DNA of 64,000 nucleotides from Agromyces tardus (GCF_003710805.1 NZ_RHHB01000001.1:124001-188000), one strand, 5' to 3'. Positions 53,856 through 63,215 are shown, counted from the first letter of the stretch. Notes: generated by a model not told the origin, from the sequence alone. Translations and numbers: made by a program.

Positions 53856-55964
53856 ATGAAGTCCTCGCAGACCGCCGCACACCCCTCGAACGGCATCCTC
53901 TTCGGCGCCGCGTACTACGCCGAGTACCACCGCGAGGAGCGCACCGAGGCCGACCTCGACCTCATGAAGGAGGCGGGGTTCACGGTCATCCGCGTCGGCG
54001 AGTCGGTGTGGTCCACGTGGGAGCCGCGCGACGGCGAGTTCGATCTCGACTGGCTGCAGCCGGTGCTCGATGGGGCCCACGAGCGGGGCATCGCCGTCAT
54101 CCTCGGCACGCCCACCTATGCCGTGCCGCCGTGGTTGCAGACCGCGTATCCCGAGATCGCCGGCGAGTCCCGCACGGGCGAGCCGACGCCCTGGGGCGCC
54201 CGGCAGGAGGTCGACTACTCCCACCCGGCCTTCCGGTTCCACGCCGAGCGCGTCATCCGCGCCGTCGTCGCGCGCTACGCCGACCACCCCGCCGTGATCG
54301 GCTACCAGGTCGACAACGAGCCGGGGATGCTGCTCTTCCACAACCGCGGCAGCTTCCAGCGCTTCGTGCGCCGACTGAAGGCGAAGTACGGCGACGTCGA
54401 GACGCTCAATCGCGAGTGGGGACTCACGTACTGGTCGCACCGGCTCTCCGACTGGTCGGACCTGTGGACCCCCGACGGCAACACCCTGCCGCAGTACGAC
54501 CTCGCGTGGCGGCGCTACCAGGCCGACCTCACCACCGAGTTCATCGTGTGGCAGGCCGAGCTCGTGCGCGAGTACGCCCGCCCCGGGCAGTTCGTCACCA
54601 CGTGCATCGCCTACCCGCGCCCCGCGCTCGCCGACGACGACCTCATGGAGGCCCTCGACATCACGGCCGGCAACCCGTACTACGCGATGCAGGACCACCT
54701 CGACGCCACCGTCGACCTCGATCCCGTGACGCCGTGGACCACCTCCGGCGTCGCCGCGCTCCTGCGCCAGGCCGACCGGATGTACTCCTCGAAGCAGTCG
54801 CGGTTCCTCGTGACCGAGACCGACGCCCAGTCGATCGGCGGCTCCGAGTTCAACCTGCCGCCGTACCCGGGCCAGCTCGCCCAGGCGGCGTTCGCGTTCA
54901 TCTCCCGCGGCGCGGCGATGATCGAGTACTGGCACTGGCACACGCTGCCCTACGGCACCGAGACGTACTGGGGCGGCGTCCTGCCGCACAGCCTGCAGCC
55001 CGGCCGCGTCTACCGCGAGGTCGCCGAGATCGGCGCCGCACTCGGGGCCATCGGCGACACGCTCGACGGCTACGAGCCCGACGCCGACGTCGCGATCCTG
55101 TGGTCGAACGACAGCCGCTTCGCGCTCGAGTTCTTCCCGCCGCTCGCGACGGCCGACGGCACGCCCGATCGCACGTCGTACCAGCGCATCGTCGACGCGT
55201 TCCACCGGGGCGTCGTCGACGCCGGTGCGCAGTCGCGGATCCTGCACGTGGGCCAGGCGCGCGACCTCGGCGCCGAGGAGCTCGCACGGCGATTCCCGGT
55301 GCTCGTCGCACCCGGGTTCTACGCGGCATCCGACGCCGAACTCGACCTGCTCCGCGACTACGCGGCGGCCGGCGGCCACCTCATCGTCGGCATCCGCACG
55401 GGGTACGGCGACGAGGAGGCACGGGCCCGCGTCGAGGTCGCGCCGGCGAGGCTGGCGGATGCCGCGGGCGTGCACTACGACGAGTTCTCGAACCTGCGCC
55501 ACGACATCGCGGTCGCCGCAGCCGAGCCGTTCGCGGCATCCGGAACCGCCACCGCCCGCCTGTGGGCCGACGGGCTCATCAACGACGACGCCGAGGTGCT
55601 CGCCCGCTACGAGCACCCGCGCTTCGGCGACTTCCCGGCCGTGACGACGAAGGCCCACGGCTCGGGCCGCGTCACCGTCGTCGGCACCGTGCCCTCGCCG
55701 GCGCTCGCCGCCGACCTCGTGCGCTGGGCGGTGCCGTCACCCGTGGCCGACGGGCTGGCATCCGACCGTGCGCTGCCCGTGACCGTCGCCTCGGGCACGC
55801 TCCCCGACGGCCGGCGGGCCTGGTTCGTCTTCAACTGGAGCTGGACCGAGACCGTGGTCACACTCGACCGCGACGTCACCGACGCGGTCACCGCCGCCGC
55901 CCACGCGGCGGGCACCGAACTCCCCCTCGCAGCATGGTCGACGCTGACCCTGCTCGACGGGTGA
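53856..55964 (+). CDS. Beta-galactosidase, GH42
   Basis: A 702-aa GH42 enzyme. The (beta/alpha)8 domain has acid/base Glu155 in DNEPGML and nucleophile Glu321 in VTETDAQS, followed by a trimerisation-type domain and a C-terminal beta domain. It has no signal peptide, so it cleaves imported galactosides. The start is ATG 53856 with GGAG 11 nt upstream; an earlier ATG at 53814 abuts the operator and lacks a ribosome site. Confidence 0.92.
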   Translation: MKSSQTAAHPSNGILFGAAYYAEYHREERTEADLDLMKEAGFTVIRVGESVWSTWEPRDGEFDLDWLQPVLDGAHERGIAVILGTPTYAVPPWLQTAYPEIAGESRTGEPTPWGARQEVDYSHPAFRFHAERVIRAVVARYADHPAVIGYQVDNEPGMLLFHNRGSFQRFVRRLKAKYGDVETLNREWGLTYWSHRLSDWSDLWTPDGNTLPQYDLAWRRYQADLTTEFIVWQAELVREYARPGQFVTTCIAYPRPALADDDLMEALDITAGNPYYAMQDHLDATVDLDPVTPWTTSGVAALLRQADRMYSSKQSRFLVTETDAQSIGGSEFNLPPYPGQLAQAAFAFISRGAAMIEYWHWHTLPYGTETYWGGVLPHSLQPGRVYREVAEIGAALGAIGDTLDGYEPDADVAILWSNDSRFALEFFPPLATADGTPDRTSYQRIVDAFHRGVVDAGAQSRILHVGQARDLGAEELARRFPVLVAPGFYAASDAELDLLRDYAAAGGHLIVGIRTGYGDEEARARVEVAPARLADAAGVHYDEFSNLRHDIAVAAAEPFAASGTATARLWADGLINDDAEVLARYEHPRFGDFPAVTTKAHGSGRVTVVGTVPSPALAADLVRWAVPSPVADGLASDRALPVTVASGTLPDGRRAWFVFNWSWTETVVTLDRDVTDAVTAAAHAAGTELPLAAWSTLTLLDG

Positions 55965-56023
55965 GGCGACCGGAACCCCGGTCTCCGAGAACCGAAGAAA
56001 CACCGAAGAAGAGGAAGCGAGAC

Positions 56024-57376
56024 ATGAGGAACGCACCAAGAGCAGCACTGGCGCTGGGCGTCGGCGCCGCCATCACAGCACTGGTCCTCTCCGGCTGCAC
56101 GCCCAGCTCTGGCGGCGGCGGCAGCACGCAGGGGCCCGTCAGCCAGGAGGACATCGACAAGGCGATGACCACCCCGACCAAGCTCACGTTCTGGACGTGG
56201 GTGCCCGACATCGAGAACGAGGTGAAGCTCTTCGAGGAGAAGTACCCCGCGATCGACGTGACGGTCGAGAACGTCGGCCAGGGCCTGCCCCACTACCAGA
56301 AGCTCCGCAGCGCGATCGAGGCGGGCGAGGGCGCACCGGATGTCGCGCAGATCGAGTACCAGTACATCCCGTCGTTCGTGCTCCCGGGGTCGCTGCTCGA
56401 CCTGACGCCGTACGGCGCCGACGACCTCTCGGGCGACTACGTGGACTGGGCGTGGAACCAGGTCTCGCCCGACGAGGAGGTGTGGGCGATCCCGCAGGAC
56501 GTCGGCCCCATGGGCAACCTCTACCGCGAGGACATCCTGAGCAAGGCGGGCATCACCGAGCCGCCGGCCACGTACGAGGAGTACGCGACGGCCGCCAAGG
56601 CCGTGAAGGACGCCACGGGCTCGTACATCTCCAACCTGGGCGCCACCCAGGCCGGCCAGATGATCGGCCTCTTCTGGCAGGCGGGCGTCAAGCCCTTCGG
56701 CTACGACGGCAAGGAGACCGTGAAGATCGACGTCAACAGCGACGGGGCCAAGGAGGTCGCGTCGTACTGGACCGACCTGATCCAGCAGGACCTCATCTCG
56801 GTCGACGCCGACTTCAACGACCAGTGGTACCAGGGCCTCGCCAACGGCAAGTACGCCGGCTGGCTCACGGCAGCATGGGCGCCGGTGTTCCTCCAGGGCA
56901 CCGCGGAGAACACCTCGGGCCTGTGGCGCGCGGCTCCGCTGCCGCAGTGGAAGGCCGGCGAGGAGGTCTCGGGCAACTGGGGCGGCTCGTCCGACGCGGT
57001 GCTCGCGTCGAGCAAGAACCCCATCGCGGCGTACGAGCTCGCGAAGTTCATCAACAACGACGAGGAGTCCGCGATGAAGCTCGCGACGGAGCAGTTCCTG
57101 TTCCCGCCGCAGGTCTCGGTGCTCGAGGACCCCGCGTTCGTCGACCAGGAGTCGGAGTTCTACGGCGGCCAGCAGGTCAACAAGCTGTTCTCCGAGATCT
57201 CGCAGACGGTGGACACCGACTTCCAGTGGCTGCCCTTCATGGACTACGTGTACTCCAGCTACGAGGAGACGATGGGCTCGGTGATCGCCGACAAGGGCGA
57301 CATCGCCGCCGCGCTCGACACGTGGCAGGACCAGCTCGTGAAGTACGCGGAAGACCAGGGCTTCACCGTCGAGTGA
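56024..57376 (+). CDS. Carbohydrate ABC transporter substrate-binding lipoprotein (CUT1)
   Basis: A 450-aa MalE-type protein. Signal peptide with lipobox LSGC (Cys25) and a Ser/Gly linker, then KLTFWTWVPDIENEVKLFEEKYP and GAPDVAQIEYQYIPSF typical of family 1 solute-binding proteins. It binds oligosaccharides, here probably galactosides, at the cell surface. GAGGAAG is 7 nt before the ATG. A strong hairpin follows. Confidence 0.92.
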   Translation: MRNAPRAALALGVGAAITALVLSGCTPSSGGGGSTQGPVSQEDIDKAMTTPTKLTFWTWVPDIENEVKLFEEKYPAIDVTVENVGQGLPHYQKLRSAIEAGEGAPDVAQIEYQYIPSFVLPGSLLDLTPYGADDLSGDYVDWAWNQVSPDEEVWAIPQDVGPMGNLYREDILSKAGITEPPATYEEYATAAKAVKDATGSYISNLGATQAGQMIGLFWQAGVKPFGYDGKETVKIDVNSDGAKEVASYWTDLIQQDLISVDADFNDQWYQGLANGKYAGWLTAAWAPVFLQGTAENTSGLWRAAPLPQWKAGEEVSGNWGGSSDAVLASSKNPIAAYELAKFINNDEESAMKLATEQFLFPPQVSVLEDPAFVDQESEFYGGQQVNKLFSEISQTVDTDFQWLPFMDYVYSSYEETMGSVIADKGDIAAALDTWQDQLVKYAEDQGFTVE

Positions 57377-57382
57377 CTCCCC

Positions 57383-57420
57383 GGGGCGCCCGCCGCCGGT
57401 CCGGCGGCGGCGGGCGCCCC
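57383..57420 (+). terminator. Strong intra-operon hairpin after the binding-protein gene
   Basis: GGGGCGCCCGCCGCC (57383-57397) pairs with GGCGGCGGGCGCCCC (57406-57420), a 15-bp stem with an 8-nt loop. No U tract. Likely lowers downstream expression and stabilises the upstream message, so more binding protein than permease is made. Confidence 0.6.
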
Positions 57421-57506
57421 GCACCCCCGGCCATGGGCCGGCCGATCGAGCCGACGCGGCCGATGGGCCCGGCCCGGGCCGCCATCCTGCGAGAGAAGGA
57501 GCCACC

Positions 57507-58466
57507 GTGTCGCAGTCCCCGGCGCTCACCGCCGAGCGCCCATCCCTCCCGGCGCCGCCGAAGCGGCGCACGAGCCTGACGAAGCGCAGGCAACGCCGCG
57601 CGGCGTACCTGTTCATCCTGCCGTTCTTCGTCGTGTTCACCACGATGCTCGTCGTGCCCCTCGTGTACGCGGGCTACCTGAGCCTCTTCGAGAGCAAGCT
57701 CATCGGCGGCGAGGTCTTCGCCGGCTTCGCGAACTACGTGCGCGCCCTGCAGGACTCGGCGTTCCTCGCCAGCATCGGCCGGATGGGCGTGTTCTTCATC
57801 ATCCAGGTGCCGATCATGCTCGGCATCGCGCTGTTCCTCGCCCTCGCGCTCGACAGCGGGCGGGCACGCGGATCCAAGGGCATCCGCCTGCTCGTGTTCA
57901 TGCCCTACGCCGTGCCCGCGGTGGTCGCCACGCTCATGTGGGGCTACCTGTACGGGCCGGACTTCGGTCCGATCGCCCAGATCGCGCGCAGCGTCGGCTG
58001 GGGGACGCCCGAGTTCCTGACGCCCGAGAACATCCTCGGCTCGATGATGAACATCGTCACGTGGGAGTTCATCGGCTACAACATGATCATCCTGTACGCC
58101 GCCCTGCGGTCGATCCCCACCGAGCTCTACGAGGCGGCCGAGCTCGACGGCGCCGGCCAGTTCCGGGTCGCGTGGAGCGTCAAGATCCCCGCGATCCGTC
58201 CCGCGATCCTGCTCACGGTGATCTTCTCGGTGATCGGCACGTTCCAGCTGTTCAGCGAGCCGAGCCTGTTGAACGCGATCGCGCCCGACGCGATCACGAA
58301 CTCGTTCACCCCGAACTACTACGCGTACAACATCGCGTTCATCAACCAGGAGCTGAACTACGCGGCGGCGATCGCCTTCCTCATCGGCATCGTCATCGCC
58401 GTCGTGTCCTACATCGTGCAGCTCAGCGCGCAGCAGCGCGAACGACGTGAGAGGGGAATCCGATGA
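57507..58466 (+). CDS. Carbohydrate ABC transporter permease (MalF-type)
   Basis: A 319-aa permease with six membrane helices and the EAA loop YEAAELDGAGQFRVAWSVKIP. It starts at GTG behind GAAGGAG. It overlaps the second permease (ATGA). It forms the channel with the next gene. No ATPase gene is in the operon, so a shared MsmK-like ATPase elsewhere is expected. Confidence 0.92.
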   Translation: MSQSPALTAERPSLPAPPKRRTSLTKRRQRRAAYLFILPFFVVFTTMLVVPLVYAGYLSLFESKLIGGEVFAGFANYVRALQDSAFLASIGRMGVFFIIQVPIMLGIALFLALALDSGRARGSKGIRLLVFMPYAVPAVVATLMWGYLYGPDFGPIAQIARSVGWGTPEFLTPENILGSMMNIVTWEFIGYNMIILYAALRSIPTELYEAAELDGAGQFRVAWSVKIPAIRPAILLTVIFSVIGTFQLFSEPSLLNAIAPDAITNSFTPNYYAYNIAFINQELNYAAAIAFLIGIVIAVVSYIVQLSAQQRERRERGIR

Positions 58467-59389
58467 CCTCGCTCGACACTCGCGCCGTCGTCACGGCCGA
58501 TTCGGCGACCGGCGGTCGCCGCGCCAAGCGCCGCTACGCGCCCGAGCGGCGACGCAGCGTGCTGCTCACGGTGATGCTCTGGCTGCTGGTGCTGTACTTC
58601 GTGCTGCCGCTGTGGTGGCTCTTCGTGTCGGCGACGAAGGACAACGCCGCGCTGTTCTCGACCTTCGGACTGTGGTTCGGCGGCGACTTCTCGCTCTGGG
58701 AGAACCTGCAGACGCTGTTCACGGTGCGCGACGGCATCTTCACGCGCTGGCTGCTCAACACGATCGGGTACTCGGTCGCCTCCGCGGTCGGCGCCACGCT
58801 GCTCGCCACGATGGCGGGCTACGCCTTCGCGAAGTACGACTTCCCCGGCAACAAGGCGCTCTTCAGCATCACGCTCGGCGCGATCATGATCCCGCTCACC
58901 GCCCTCGCGCTGCCGACCTACCTGCTGTTCTCGTCGGCCGGACTGACCGACACGCCGTGGGCGATCATCATCCCGTCGCTCGTGAGCCCGTTCGGGGTGT
59001 ACCTCATGCGGGTCTACGCGGCCGACGCGATCCCCAACGACCTCATCGAGGCGGCGCGCGTCGACGGCGCGGGCGAGTTCCGCATCTTCTGGCAGGTGGG
59101 CCTGCGCCTGCTCGGCCCGGGCCTCGTCACGGTGTTCCTCTTCACCCTCGTAGGCACGTGGAACAACTACTTCCTGCCGCTCATCATGCTGAACAGCTCC
59201 GACCTGTATCCGCTCACGGTCGGGCTCGCGCAGATCCAGGCGGCCGCCTCCGCGGGCGGCGGCTCGCAGGCGCTGTTCTCCACCGTGATCACCGGGTCGT
59301 TCGTCACCGTCCTCCCGCTGATCATCGGCTTCCTGTTCCTGCAGCGGTACTGGCAGTCGGGCCTCACCACCGGCGGGGTGAAGGGATGA
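58463..59389 (+). CDS. Carbohydrate ABC transporter permease (MalG-type)
   Basis: A 308-aa permease with six membrane helices and the EAA loop IEAARVDGAGEFRIFWQVGLR. The N-terminal 30 residues are basic (GGRRAKRRYAPERRR). The ATG overlaps the MalF-type stop. Seventy nucleotides separate it from the second GH42 gene. Confidence 0.92.
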   Translation: MTSLDTRAVVTADSATGGRRAKRRYAPERRRSVLLTVMLWLLVLYFVLPLWWLFVSATKDNAALFSTFGLWFGGDFSLWENLQTLFTVRDGIFTRWLLNTIGYSVASAVGATLLATMAGYAFAKYDFPGNKALFSITLGAIMIPLTALALPTYLLFSSAGLTDTPWAIIIPSLVSPFGVYLMRVYAADAIPNDLIEAARVDGAGEFRIFWQVGLRLLGPGLVTVFLFTLVGTWNNYFLPLIMLNSSDLYPLTVGLAQIQAAASAGGGSQALFSTVITGSFVTVLPLIIGFLFLQRYWQSGLTTGGVKG

Positions 59390-59459
59390 GCGAGCGGATG
59401 CAGCGACGCACACGGAGGTCTCGGCACGCACACGGGACCCGGCTCGGGAAGGGACGATC

Positions 59460-61499
59460 GTGACGATCTGGTACGGCGGCGACTACAACCCCGAGCAATG
59501 GCCGCGCGAGACGTGGGACGAGGACGTGCGCCTCATGCAGCGCGGCGGCATCAGCATCGCCACGGTGGGCGTCTTCTCGTGGGCGCGGCTCGAGCCGCGA
59601 CCCGGCGAGTACGACTTCGCGTGGCTCGACGAGGTGCTCGACGGCCTGCACGCGGGCGGCATCCGCGTCGACCTGGCCACGGCCACCGCGTCGCCGCCGC
59701 CGTGGCTCGCGCGGCTGCATCCCGAGACCCTTCCCGTCACCGAGCACGGCGTGCGACTCGAGGTGGGCAGCCGCCAGCAGTACTGCCCGAGCTCGCCCGT
59801 CTACCGCGAGCACGCCCGGCGCCTCGTCGAGCGCGTGGTCGAGCGGTATGCGCAGCATCCGGCCCTCGAGCTCTGGCATGTCAACAACGAGTACGGATGC
59901 CACGTCAGCCACTGCTACTGCGAGGTGTCGGCGGCGGCGTTCCGCGCGTGGCTCGCGGCGCGATACGGCTCGGTCGAGGAGCTCAACCGCGCGTGGGGCA
60001 CCGCGTTCTGGTCGCAGGCGTACGCCTCGTTCGACGAGATCGAGCCGCCGCGGGCGGCGCCGACGTTCCGCAATCCCACCCACCTGCTCGACTTCGACCG
60101 GTTCTCGAGCGACGAACTGCTCGCGTGCTACCTGTCGGAGGTCGAGGTCATCCGCGCGGCCTCCCGGGTGCCCATCACGACGAACTTCATGGGCTTCTTC
60201 AAGCCCGTCGACTACTGGAAGTGGGCGCCGCACGTCGACATCGTGTCCGACGACACCTACCCCGATCCCGCCGACCCGCTGTCCCCGGCGTACGCGTCGA
60301 TGGTGCGCGACCTCATGCGGTCGCTCGGCGGCGGTGCGCCGTGGCTGCTCATGGAGCAGTCGCCGAGCGCCGTCAACTGGCGGGCGCAGAACGCGGCGAA
60401 GGCGCCCGGGCAGATGCGCGCCTGGTCGTACCAGTCGGTGGCGCGCGGCGCCGACGGGATCCTGTTCTTCCAGTGGCGGCAGTCGAAGGCGGGCTCCGAG
60501 AAGTTCCACTCCGGGATGCTGCCGCACGGCGGCACCGACACCCGGGTGTGGCGCGAGATCGAGCAGCTCGGCGGTGAGCTGCAGCGTCTCTCAGGACCGG
60601 AGGCCGGCGTCGAGGGGAGCCGCGTGCCATCGAGCGTGGCGATCGCCTTCGACTGGGACAGCTGGTGGGCGATCGAGCAGCCGGCCTCGCCGACGACGGT
60701 CTCGTACCTCGAGACGCTGTTCGCGTGGCACCACGCGCTCACGTCGCTCGGGCTCGCGGTCGACTTCGTGCGCGCCGAGGCCGACCTCTCGGCGTATCGG
60801 CTCGTGGTCGCGCCGGCGCACTTCGTCGCGACCGACGCGCAGGTGGGCAACCTCGCGGCCTTCGCGGATGCCGGCGGCACGCTCGTCGTGGGCTTCGGCA
60901 CGGCGATCACCGACGAGCACCTGCACGTGCGGCTCGGCGGCTACCTCGGCGAGCCGCTGCGGCGGGCGCTCGGGGTGTGGATCGAGGAGTTCGCGCCGCC
61001 CGCGGCCGCCGACCTGCGGGCGATCGGCGGTGGGGCAGCGCCGGCGGTGGCACTCGACGGCGAGGTGTTCGGCGGGGCCACGACCGGCAGCGTCTGGGCC
61101 GAGTTCGTGCGCGTCGAGGAGGCCGAGACGCTCGCGACGTTCGGCGACGGCGCGCTCGCCGGCTGGCCCGCGGTGACCCGGCGCGCCACGGGCCACGGCA
61201 GCGCCTGGTACGTCGCCACGCTTCCGGATCCGGGCGCGTTGGGCCGCCTGGCCGAGCGTGCCGCGCGGGAGGCGGGCATCGAACTGCCGTCGCCGGTCGC
61301 GAGCGGCGGCCAGGTCGAGGCGGTGCGCCGCGGCGGGTCGGTCTTCGTCATCAACCACGGGGCGGATGACGCGGTGCTGCGCCTCGACGGAACCGATAGG
61401 CTCACGGGCGCGGCGGCATCCGGCATGACGCTGCCCCCGCAGGGCGTGGCGGTCATCGCGCTGCCGGTGTCCGACGGCGAGAACGGAGCCTCTGGGTGA
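59460..61499 (+). CDS. Beta-galactosidase, GH42 (second)
   Basis: A 679-aa GH42 enzyme closer to the classic family: YGGDYNPEQWP start, acid/base Glu144 in NNEYGCHVSHCYC and nucleophile Glu299 in LMEQSPSAVNW. GGGAAGGGA precedes the GTG start. It is cytosolic. It may prefer a different linkage than the first GH42. Its stop overlaps the alditol oxidase GTG. Confidence 0.93.
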   Translation: MTIWYGGDYNPEQWPRETWDEDVRLMQRGGISIATVGVFSWARLEPRPGEYDFAWLDEVLDGLHAGGIRVDLATATASPPPWLARLHPETLPVTEHGVRLEVGSRQQYCPSSPVYREHARRLVERVVERYAQHPALELWHVNNEYGCHVSHCYCEVSAAAFRAWLAARYGSVEELNRAWGTAFWSQAYASFDEIEPPRAAPTFRNPTHLLDFDRFSSDELLACYLSEVEVIRAASRVPITTNFMGFFKPVDYWKWAPHVDIVSDDTYPDPADPLSPAYASMVRDLMRSLGGGAPWLLMEQSPSAVNWRAQNAAKAPGQMRAWSYQSVARGADGILFFQWRQSKAGSEKFHSGMLPHGGTDTRVWREIEQLGGELQRLSGPEAGVEGSRVPSSVAIAFDWDSWWAIEQPASPTTVSYLETLFAWHHALTSLGLAVDFVRAEADLSAYRLVVAPAHFVATDAQVGNLAAFADAGGTLVVGFGTAITDEHLHVRLGGYLGEPLRRALGVWIEEFAPPAAADLRAIGGGAAPAVALDGEVFGGATTGSVWAEFVRVEEAETLATFGDGALAGWPAVTRRATGHGSAWYVATLPDPGALGRLAERAAREAGIELPSPVASGGQVEAVRRGGSVFVINHGADDAVLRLDGTDRLTGAAASGMTLPPQGVAVIALPVSDGENGASG

Positions 61500-62740
61500 G
61501 CGATGCGATCGGCGAGACCTGGGCGGGCACGCACCGCTTCCACGCGCGCGACCTGGTGCGAGCCCGCTCGGTCGCCGAGGTGCAGGAGGCGGTGCGCTCG
61601 CGCACCGGTCCGGTTCGCGCGCTCGGCACACGGCACTCGTTCAACGACGTCGCCGACACCGCCGGCACGCTCGTCTCGGTCGTCGACGTGCCGCCCGAGC
61701 CGCGGTTGTCGGCCACCGGCGACGTCGTCGCCGTGGGCGCCGGCATCCGCTACGGCGAGCTGGCCATCTGGCTCGAGCAGCACGGCCGGGCTCTGCACAA
61801 CATGGGTTCGCTGCCGCACATCTCGGTGGCCGGCGCGGTCGCGACCGGCACCCACGGCTCGGGCGACCGGCTGCGGCTGCTCGCGGATGCGGTGCGAGCG
61901 CTCGAGTTCGTGGACGCGGCGGGCGAGCTGCAGCGCGTCGAGCGCGACGACCCCCGGTTCGGCGGATTCGTCGTGGGGCTCGGCGCCTACGGCATCGTCA
62001 CGCGCGTCGAGCTCGCCGTCGAGCCGAGCTACCGGATGCGGCAGCGGCTCCACGTGGGCCTCGACTGGGACGTGCTCGCCGATCGGTTCGACGACGTCAC
62101 CGCGGCGGGCACGAGCGTGAGCCTCTTCACGCACTGGGGTGCGCCCACCGTGGAGCACGTGCTCGTGAAGCAGCGCGTCGACGGGTCGTTCGACGCATCC
62201 GTGCTCGACGCCGTTCGCGAGGCCGAGGCGGGGGAGCGGTTCGACCAGGTGAGCTGGACCCCGCAGGACGGCAGCGTCGGGCCGTGGCTGGAGCGCCTGC
62301 CGCACTTCCGGCTCGAGGAGACGCCGTCGTTCGGCGACGAGATCCAGTCTGAGTACTTCGTGCCGAGGGCGCACGCGCCGGCGGCGATCGCGGCGGTGCG
62401 CGAACTCGCGGCCGACATCGATCCGCACCTGATCATCACCGAGATCCGCACGATCGCGGCCGACGACACCTGGCTCGGCCCGGCGTCGGGGCGCGACACG
62501 GTGGCGATCCACTTCACGTGGATGCGGCACGACGACGCCGTGCGCGCCCTGCTGCCGGGCATCGAGGCGGCACTGCATCCGTTCGACGTGCGACCGCACT
62601 GGGGCAAGTGGAACGCGTTCGACGACGCCGGCATCGCGGCCGCGTATCCGCGCCTCGCCGACGCCCGCGCGCTCTACCGCGACCTCGACCCCGAGGGCGT
62701 CTTCTCGAACGCGTACCTGGAGCGGCTCGGGGTGCGCTGA
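61496..62740 (+). CDS. FAD-linked alditol (xylitol/sorbitol) oxidase-like
   Basis: A 414-aa VAO-family flavoprotein: covalent FAD His47 in LGTRHSFND (AldO has the equivalent His), VGAGIRYGEL, ATGTHGSGD and a C-terminal HWGKWNAF. It oxidises a polyol or lactone with O2, giving H2O2. Coupled by GTGA overlap to the second GH42, it may act on a sugar alcohol released from a glycoside. Confidence 0.88.
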   Translation: MSDAIGETWAGTHRFHARDLVRARSVAEVQEAVRSRTGPVRALGTRHSFNDVADTAGTLVSVVDVPPEPRLSATGDVVAVGAGIRYGELAIWLEQHGRALHNMGSLPHISVAGAVATGTHGSGDRLRLLADAVRALEFVDAAGELQRVERDDPRFGGFVVGLGAYGIVTRVELAVEPSYRMRQRLHVGLDWDVLADRFDDVTAAGTSVSLFTHWGAPTVEHVLVKQRVDGSFDASVLDAVREAEAGERFDQVSWTPQDGSVGPWLERLPHFRLEETPSFGDEIQSEYFVPRAHAPAAIAAVRELAADIDPHLIITEIRTIAADDTWLGPASGRDTVAIHFTWMRHDDAVRALLPGIEAALHPFDVRPHWGKWNAFDDAGIAAAYPRLADARALYRDLDPEGVFSNAYLERLGVR

Positions 62741-62787
62741 GACGGTCGCACTGCAGGAGGGCCGAGGGGCCTTGGCATACCTGCCGG

Positions 62788-62827
62788 GCCGCGGCATCCG
62801 ACCGGCTCAGGTGACGGATGCCGCGGC
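62788..62827 (+). terminator. Terminator from inverted pair of the dispersed 10-mer
   Basis: GCCGCGGCATCCG (62788-62800) and CGGATGCCGCGGC (62815-62827) form a perfect 13-bp stem with a 14-nt loop, 48 nt after the alditol oxidase stop. Each arm contains a full copy of the dispersed motif. No U tract. Confidence 0.7.
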
Positions 62828-62835
62828 GAGGGTGG

Positions 62836-63092
62836 CTACCGGGCGGCGTCGAGGATGACCTCGGTGACCTCCGCAGGATGGCTCATCATCACGACGTGCG
62901 AGCTGTCGATCTCGAGGGTCGTCGCCCCCGCGCGCTCGGCCATGACGCGCTCGGCCTCCGGGGGGATGGTGTGGTCCTGCGATGCCACGACGTACCAGCT
63001 CGGAATGGTCTTCCACGCCGGCTCGCCCGACGGGGTGAACAGCGCCTGCAGGGCGGCCGGCCGCTGGGACGCGGCCGGGCCGCTCGCATTGG
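62836..63092 (-). pseudogene. C-terminal remnant of an alpha/beta hydrolase
   Basis: Reading leftward, about 85 codons encode ASGPAASQRPAALQALFTPS, then SWYVVASQDHTIPPEAERVM and EIDSSHVVMMSHPAEV, ending at the TAG complement of 62836-62838. This is the last third of an alpha/beta hydrolase with its acid (SQDHTIPP) and catalytic His (SSHVV), but the nucleophile half and a start codon are missing. Confidence 0.6.
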
Positions 63093-63215
63093 ATCTGCGC
63101 CGAGCCCGGCTGGGAGGAGGTCGCCGACTACGCGCTGGACTGGGCGCTCGCGCACGCGACGCCGGCCGCCGTGGTCGCGACCGGGCAGGATCGGGCTACC
63201 CGACCGACCGCATGA
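63093..63215 (+). pseudogene. Coding-like scrap of an unknown gene
   Basis: Forty codons with nearly all G/C third positions read ICAEPGWEEVADYALDWALA and HATPAAVVATG before a TGA at 63213. There is no start. The tail overlaps the convergent epoxide hydrolase end. It looks like a leftover of a deleted neighbour beside the hydrolase remnant; the family is not recognised. Confidence 0.35.

Noticed and set aside
52965-55658. An 897-residue minus-strand frame across the GH42 gene
   Set aside because: Antisense shadow without domains; GH42 catalytic motifs are on the plus strand.
52649-56023. Plus-strand frame running for over 1100 codons before the binding-protein gene
   Set aside because: Arg/His/Pro-rich shadow of lacI and the first GH42 gene; only 56024-57376 encodes a real protein with a signal peptide.
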